Below, piece after piece: positions 45,601-54,600 of a DNA stretch of 64,000 nt. The notes beneath the pieces were generated by a model, which had not been told where the DNA came from, searched no databases, and saw only the letters and a program-made list of their open reading frames with translations. The stretch is from positions 603,888 through 667,887 of the forward strand of contig SWDT01000004.1 in assembly GCA_009193035.1 (NCBI GenBank). Direction: 5' to 3'. The position numbers and the translations under genes are program-made. The stretch is from Halicephalobus mephisto. Its lineage: Eukaryota; Nematoda; Chromadorea; Rhabditida; Panagrolaimidae. Position 1 is the first letter of the stretch. Each line of letters begins with the position of its first letter.

Positions 45601-48600
45601 ACAAATTGATCAAGGAACATCCACTCGAGGAGCCACTTGAGGGGGTCCTTGACTTTGGTCTGATAGCCGTTCCCAGGGTTTTCGGAGTTTCTGGGGTTCT
45701 TAGGGCTTCAGAAATTCTTGGGGTCCCTGGGGTTCTTGGAATTCTCGAGGTTCTTGGGATTCCAGGAGTTTTTAGAATTCAAAGGATCCCTAGGATTTTT
45801 GAATTTCCCGAAATTGTAGGGGTTTTGTGATTTTCAGAGTTCTTGAGGTCCCTAGGGTTCTTGGAATTCTTGGGTTTTCCAGAATTCCTGAGGTTTCTAG
45901 AGTTCCAAGGGTTCCTGAAGTCCCCGGAATTATAGAGGTTTTGTGATTTCCAGAGTTCTCGAAGTCCCCAAAGTTCTTGGAATTCTTGAATTTCTCGAAG
46001 TCCCCAGAGTTCTCGAAATTCTCGGGTTTTCCAGAATTCCCGAAGTTCTCGAAATTTCCAACGTTCTTGGGGGTCATTGATACCACTGTCGCTTCTGCGG
46101 GGTCTTATCAAGTAAAATCTAATTTTTAGATAAAAAGCAAAAACAACTTCATTTCCATTTTTTCTTTTTTTCAAAGACAAGAATGACAATTGAAGTTTCA
46201 AAAAGAAAATCCACTTGATAAGTAGACGGGCCAATTTAAAATTTTTTTCTAAAAATAAAAATTCAAATTTCACCAGTTTCTAAAAAAATAAACATTTTTT
46301 AAAAAAGTAATAAAATTTAAATTTTTGTTTTTTTAAAAATAAAATTTTTATTAATTTCGAAAAATAATTTATTTTTATTTTTAAAATTAGAATTTTAAGA
46401 AAAATAAATTTTTTTATTAATTTCGAAAATTAGAATTTTTAAAAAATAAAATTTTTATTAATTTCGAAAATTATTTTTATTTTTAAAATTACAATTTTTT
46501 TTTATTAATTTCGAAAATTATTTTTATTTTTAAAATTAGATTTTTTTTTTATTAATTTCGAAAATTAGAATTTTTTGTACTTCCCAAAAATCGACAAAAC
46601 TGAATTTCTTTAAAAAATAAAAATTACTTTTTAGTGGTTCCTGAAACGAAACATAATATTCTTCAGTTTCAAGGTTAGAATTTTGTATACCTTTCGGGAA
46701 TCGATAAAACTTGTTTTCTCGGACAGTCTTTCCTTCAAACGACCGGGTCCAATTTCAAAACTCGAAAAATCGGTAGTTACCGCGTTTTCTAAACAACAAC
46801 AAATTTCCAAATTCAGAACCAGATTTGTCATTTTAGAGACTGCAATTCTGGCCAAATCGTTTTCAAAAAAAAAATTTTTTAAAAAAAAAAAAAAAAAAAA
46901 ATTAAAAAAATGGAATTTTTTCGGTCGATTAACCGAGACGGGAAAATTTTTAATTTTATTGATTAAAATAATAAAAATAATAAATATTAAACTTGAAAGG
47001 AATGTGGACCGATCGGAAAATGAGATTAGACTGATCTCATTCGGGTGATATCCATCCGAAGCAAATCGGGGATGATTTAGAGGTTCGGGAGATTTCCGAA
47101 ATCCCGATGGTCAAAGAAATGACAAAATTATCAGGTTTTTAATAATTCATCGATTTTTTTTATTTTAAAAATAAAATTTAAAAAACTTAAAAAAATAATT
47201 TAAAAAAATTTTTATTTTAAAAATAAAACTTAAAAAATTAAAAAGTAATTTTAAAAAAACTTTAATTTTAAAAAACTTAAAAAAATAATTTTTAAAAAAT
47301 TTTTATTTTAAAAATAAAATTTAAAAATAATTTTAAAAAGTAATTCTAAAAAAATTATTTTATTTAAAAAATAAAACTTAAAAAAATTAAAATTTTAAAA
47401 ATAAAATTTGGAAATTTCTTTAAAGTTCTATTTTTAAAATTTTTAAAAATAAAATTTTATTTTTTTTTTTATTTTAAAAATAAAATTTTACTTTTTTTAA
47501 TTTTTAAAAATAAAATTTTATTTTTTTTTTTTATTTTAAAAATAAAATTTTACTTTTTTTAATTTTTAAAAATAAAGTTTTATTTTTTTTTAATTTTAAA
47601 AATAAAATTTTACTTTTTTTAATTTTAAAAAGTTTTTAAAATAAAATTATTTTAATAAATTTTTTGTTTTTTATTCGAGTAATTGGAGCTTAAAACAATC
47701 AAGTTCGATCGGGGACTATAGTCGGGACCAATCGTAAAAATAAATTTTCTTTAGTGCAGTTTCCCGTGAGTCATCTGTTCCTCTTTTTCGACAGATACTT
47801 AGAGTTTCAAGTTTTAAACATTTTCTAGAAAAATCAAAAAATAAAAAGTCAAATTTTATATATCGAAATTCAATTACAGTAATTTCTGAAAATTAATATT
47901 TATTTTTTAAATGATATTTAAATTTTAAATATTTTCTAAAAATTAAAAATTTTATATATCAAAATTCAATTACAGTAATTTCTGAAATTTTAAAAATTTC
48001 ACATATCGAAATTTAATTACAGTAATTTTTAAAAATTAATATTTATTTTTTAAATGATATTTAATTTTTAAATATTTTTCAAAAATTAAAAAATTTCATA
48101 TATCGAAATTCAATTACAGTAATTTCTGAAATTTTAAAAATTTCACATATCGAAATTCAATTACAGTAATTTCTGAAAATTAATATTTATTTTTTAAATG
48201 ATATTTAATTTTTAAATATTTTTTAAAAATTAAAAAATTTTATATATCAAAATTCAATTACAGTAATTTTTAAAAATTAACATATTTTATATTTTTAAAG
48301 TTTATATTTAATTTTATTTAGTACTTTTTAGAATGGGAAAAATTAAATATTTTAAATTCGAAAAATTTCAAGCAAATTTGTCTATTTTTTAAGTAAATTT
48401 TCGATCGTTTATTTCCTTTAGGATGGAAAACAAAAGTAAATTAATAATCTTTACTCGAACAATAAGACAATAATTATATATCCCCCACAAAAGAAAACCG
48501 GGGGCCTCACTAAAGTCCTAGAATATTCTACGATTCCTGATATTCAGGTCCTCTTTAGTCTAGTTTCTGTCCAAAGAGTAATCTAATGGTAGATAGGATT

Positions 48601-51600
48601 GTACTGACTAAAAACAATTTGTTAAAATAGAAATAAGAAGAATATCACTAATCTTTATTTAATAAGACAGATAATAATTATATATCCTCTCATAAAAAAC
48701 AACCGATGTTCTACAGTACCTGATACTCCCTGATATTCAGGCTATTTTTTCAGATCCTCTTTAGTCTAGTTTCTGTCCTAACAGTAATCTAATGGTAGAT
48801 AGGATTGTACTGACTAAAAACAATTTGTTAAAATAGAAATAAGAAAAATATCACTAATCTTTATTTAATAAGACAGACAATAATTATAATAATTTCAACA
48901 CAATAAAGCCTAAGAATCTAATTCATCTTCTACAGTATTCCACACTCCCTGATATTCAGGTTATCGCTTCAGGTTTTCTATTTTTAGTTTACTTTTCTGT
49001 ATCGACAGTTTCCAAATTTTAAAAATTATTTTCCATAATTTAATGCATTTTTTGTTCATTACAATTATCGATTAAATTTTTCGAAAAAGTGATCAAAAAC
49101 GAAAACTAGAAATTACGGATTTTTCAGATTATCTAAATCCAAAAAAGTATTTAAAAATAATATCAGTTTTCGACTATATTTTTCCAAAAATTGGATTTAA
49201 TATATAAATCATTTTAAAAAATAAAATTCAATTAAAATATTTTTAAAATTAAAAAAATTCAGTTTTAATAAATTTTATTTTAAAAAATTCGAAATCTTTA
49301 AAAATTTATTAAATATATTTTTTAAAATTAACAAAATTCAATTTTTTTAAGATTAATAAATTTTAATTTTAATTTTTTTTTAAATTAACAAAATTCAATT
49401 TTTTTAAAAATTAAATAATAATTTTTCAATTTTAATTTTTCTAAAATTAATAAATTTCAATTTTTTCTAAAATTAAATAAAATTTTTTTAATTTTAATTT
49501 TTTTTTAAATTAACAAAATTCAATTTTTTCTAAAATTAAATAAAAATTTTTCAATTTTAATTTTTCTAAAATTAATAAATTTCAATTTTTTAAAAATTAA
49601 ATAAAATTTTTCCAATTTTAATTTTTTTTAAATTAATAAATTTCAATTTTTTAAAAATTAAATAAAATTTTTTCAATTTTAATTTTTCTAAAATTAATAA
49701 ATTTTAATTTTTTTAAAATTAAATAATAATTTTTCAATTATTTTTATCAATTTTGTGCAAAATGAAACATTATCGAAAAAGTACAACTTTTATTTTTAAA
49801 TAAAGTCAAAATTGACGGAGAAGGAATTTCAAACCGGCTCTGATTTTTCCCAAAATTCTTTTTGAATAAGAAATTGAAAAATGATAATTGCGGTCAAAAT
49901 TAAAATTTGTATGAAAAAATTTTTAAATTTAAATCCAATCAAAAAAATCGGATTTTAAAAATCCCATATTTTACGGATTTGACGTGAAAACAAGAAATTT
50001 TATGTTTTACAATCCATAAATAAATTTCAAGTTTTCGAAACCAGTCAATTTTAAAAATAAATTTAATGACAAAAGTGAAACTTAAAAATTAAAAAAAATT
50101 CGAAAATTCCTGATTCAGTTTCTCGTTCGTTTTTGGTCGATTTAGTCATACTGTCATAAAAAGTCAAAAATTTATAAAATTTTAATTATCTTAAAGGGAA
50201 TTTTTTCAGAACTTTCCAGTTGAGACCAAGAATTCGAAAACTTAATTTTTATATAATTTTAAAAATTCTAAAAATGATTGGAAATGAAATATTAAAAAAA
50301 TTATCTTAAAGAAAATTTTCAGAACTTTCCAGTTGAGACCAAGAATTCAAAAACTTAATTTTTATATAATTTTAAAAATTCTAAAAATGATTGACAATGA
50401 AATTTTAAAAAAAATTATCTTAAAGAAAATTTTCAGAACTTTCCAGTTGAGACTAGGAATTCGAAAACTTAATTTTTATATAATTTTAAAAAATCTGAAA
50501 ATGGTTGAAAATGAAATATTAAAAAAATTATCTTGAAGAAAATTTCCAAAGTTTTCCAGTTGAGACCAGGAATTCGAAAACTTAATTTTTAAAAAAGATT
50601 GAAAATGATTAACAATATAAAAAAAATATTTTAAAGGGAATTTCCAAAATTTTCTAGTTGAGACCAAGAATTCGAAAACTTAATTTTTATATAATTTTAA
50701 AAAATCTGAAAAAGATTGATAATGAAATTTAGAAAAATTATCTTGAAGAGAATTTTCAGAACTTTCCAGGCAAAACCGGAAATTGTAAAATTTAATATTT
50801 ATGAATTTTTATAAATTCCCGAAAATTTTCCACAAAGTTCTGTAATTTTATTCAAAATCAATAAATTTAAAAAATATTTATAATTTAAAAATTTGAATTT
50901 TTTTAACTTTAAAATTTAATTTTTTTTTAGAATTTCAAAATTTAAAATAAAAAAAATTTAAAAATTAAAATATTTTTTAAAAATTTAGAATTTAAATATT
51001 TTTTAAAAGTTAAAAATTTAAAAATAAAAATATTTTTAAAAATTTAAAAATTTAGAATTTGAATATTTTTTAAAAGTTAAAAAATTAAAAATTAAAATAT
51101 TTTTAAAAAAATTAAAAATTTTAAATTTAAATATTTTTTAAAAATTTAATAAAAAAAAATTAAACTTTACCTTCATTCATAAAATTTTTATTTTTTGAAT
51201 TATCTTCATTAAATAATTGTCCGAAAAATAAACTAGCCAACATTTTTAAAATAATTAGAAACTTTTGAAAAAATTCATTTTTTTGAAAACAAAAATCTTC
51301 AATTTTGCGAAATCAGAAAAAAAAACAATTTTAAATCAGATTTTTCTTTAATTACAGTAACATATATCAAAGGATAATTTTAAAAAAGAAAAATAAACTT
51401 AGTTTTTCGAATAAACAAGACCCGTCACAAGCCGCTTTCAACTTGTTCAAACAACCTTCCAGATTCCGCAGAACGAAGATCTCCAAAAAATTTTTAGAAT
51501 AAAAAACTAAAAAAAATCGAAAATTTTAAAAAATCTAAAAAATATTTTAAAAAAACTAAAAAAAATCAAAAAAATATTCTAAAAAATCAAAAAAAATCTA

Positions 51601-54600
51601 AAAAATATTCTAAAAAATCTAAAAAAAAAACTAAAAAATATAAAAAATACTTTAAATAATTTTAAAAAAACTAAAAAAATCTAAAAAAAATCTAAAAAAT
51701 TTTTTAAAAAATATAAAAAATACTTAAAAATATTTTTAAAAATATAAAAAATATTTTTAAAATAAAAAAAATTTCTAAAAATCTAAAAAAATTCAAAAAG
51801 TTTTTAAAAAATCTAAGAAAATTTTTTTAAATTTAAAATATTTAGAAAATATTAAGAAATCAAAGAAATTTTAAAATATATTTAAAAAATAATCAAAAAG
51901 TTTAAAAAAATTTAAAACATTTTTTAAAATTAAAAAAATTAGAAAAATTTTAAATTTAGAAAAAAAACTAAAAATGTGTGCAAATACTAGTTTCTAGGGA
52001 ATTGACACTACCTGTAACATGCTAGGACAAAAAATTATCAAAAATTTATGCGAAAAGGATTTAGAAAAAGGATTTAGAGAAAGGATTGTCCTCGGACGGG
52101 AAATCAACTCTCTTGTCTCCAAGTCCTGACGACCAGGAGGGTTTATTCATTTACCAATGAGAGTGGAATTGAGTACAAAACGAATTTAACAACAATGGGA
52201 ACTTTCACCACGAAAATTTCAATAATAATAAATAAAATTTCATCAGAAAAGATTTTTTATAACTATTAATTTTAATTTTTTATAAATAAAATTTAAAAAA
52301 ATTGATTTAAAAAATAAAATCTCATCAGAAAAGATTTTTTATAACTATTAATTTCAATAATAATAAATAAAATTTAAAAATAATTTAATCTAAAAAACAA
52401 AATTTCATGAGAAAAGATTTTTTATAATTATTAATTTCAATAATAATAAATAAAATTTAAAAAACAAAATTTCATCAGAAAAGATTTTTTATAATTATTA
52501 ATTTTAATTTTTTATGAGTAAAATTTAAATAAATTGATTTAAAAAATAAAGTTTTATCAGAAAATATTTTTTATAATTATTAACTTTAATTTTTTTGACA
52601 ATTGAATAAAAAATAGAACAGACAAATTTTATTACAAAAGTCACTATCAAGAAATTTACTTTGTTACAATATGAACAAACTTTTGTTTACAAATAACAAA
52701 AAATAAATCAAATTTTACTTTGAAAGTTTTTCATATTTATATTTAACTTAATTTCCATCAATTTTGAATAAACTTTTATTTAAAAATAATCGAAAATAAA
52801 TCAAATTTTATTTTGAAAGTCTTTGATATTTATATTTTATTTAATTTCCATCAATTTTGAATAAAATTTTATTTAAAAATAAAAAAAAATAAATCAACTT
52901 TTACTTTGAAAGTCTTTGGTATTTATATTTTATTTAATTTTCGTTAATTTTGAATAAAATTTTATTTAAAAATAATCGAAAATAAATCAAATTTTATTTT
53001 GAAAGTCTTTGGTATTTATATTTAACTTAATTTTCACTAATTTTGAATAAACTTTTATTTAAAAATAAAAAAAAAATAAATCAACTTTTACTTTGAAAGT
53101 CTTTGATATTCATACTTATCTTACACTTTTACTTGTTTGAGTGGGATTTTGTGCAAAAAATAACTAGACGTGAGGAACAAACAAATCCGAGATTTACGTA
53201 ATGATATCTGAATCCTTTTGATCTTAAAAACGAGACATATTAAATTCGTTTTTTTAATTTTTCGAAAAATTTTAAAAATTATAAAATTTTAAAAAAGAAA
53301 ATAATCGAAAAATGAATAAAAATTTTAAAATAATTTAAAATGAAACAGATCGAGCTTATCCGGGACATTCGAGATTGATGACGATACTCCGAAAAAATGT
53401 TGTTCACCAATGTCCGATTTGACCAAGTGTCGCTAATCCTCAGGGACAGCCGACGTTTATCGCTCTAAATATCCTCCGTTTTGCATCATTTTGTAAACTA
53501 ATCCAAGTAACATCCAATTCGAAAATTTAAGTCCGTCAAAAATTATAATTTTTTAAACTTAGAAAACTTTATTTTTAAAATCTCCAAAATTAAAAAATTT
53601 TATTTTAGAAATTTTAAAAATTAAAAACTTTATTTTTAAAATCTTAAAAATTGAAAAATTTTATTTTTAAAATCTTAAAAATTAAAAAAGTTTATTTTAG
53701 AAATTTTAAAAATTAAAAAGTTTATTTTTAAAATTAAAAAAATTAAAAAAGTTTATTTTTAAAATTAAAAAAATTAAAGAATTTTATTTTTAAAATTTCC
53801 AAAATCTCCAAAACTGAAAAACTTTATTTTTAAAATTAAAAAAAATTAAAGAATTTTATTTTTAAAATTAAAAAAATTAAAAAACTTTATTTTTAAAATC
53901 TTTAAAATTGAAAAAGTTTATTTTTAAAATCTTTAAAATTGAAAAAGTTTATTTTTGAAATTTTATTTTCAATTTTTTTTAACTTTTTTAAACTTGAGAA
54001 ATTTTATTTTTTTAAAATTTTTAAACAAATAAAAGCATATGTTTGAGATCAGCCGGATTTAAACAACTGACAAAAACTGAGAAATTTTTTGAACGAAAAT
54101 TGCCGTGGGCCGGGACTGGCATTTAGAGGATATAAAAACAGTAAAGTTTATTTTTCCAGTAATCAAAATTTATTTTTGAGAATTTCCAAAAATGAATTTA
54201 GAAATTTTTAAAAAATTCAGAAAATTTTAAAATTTCAAAAATAGAAAAATTCAGAATTATAAAAAATAAATTTTCCAATTTAAATATTTCAAAAAAAATT
54301 TATTTTTTATTATTTCAAAAAATTTATTTTTTTTAAAATTAAATAACTTTATTATTTTAGAAAAAAATAAAATTCATTTTTTATTATTTAAAAAATTAAA
54401 TAACTTTATTGTTTCAAAAAAAATAAAATTCATTTTTTATTATTTAAAAAATAAATTTTTAAAAATTTTATAATTTAAATATTTCAAAAAAAACTAATTT
54501 TACTTAAATTTAAAAAAATGAATAAAATTGATATTATTCAAAAAAATAAACTCCAAAAATTATGAAATCCTAATTTTTTAACTTTTTCACACATGTCTAA

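Noticed and set aside
45573..46273. Gly/Val/Pro- or Asn/Glu-rich frames on both strands
   Set aside because: Produced by a 9-12 bp degenerate minisatellite; no splice sites or starts of note.
53380..53450. Extra galectin exon joining 57008-57041 to exon 2
   Set aside because: The only splice-flanked piece (25 nt) would leave phase 2 and break the frame of galectin exon 2.
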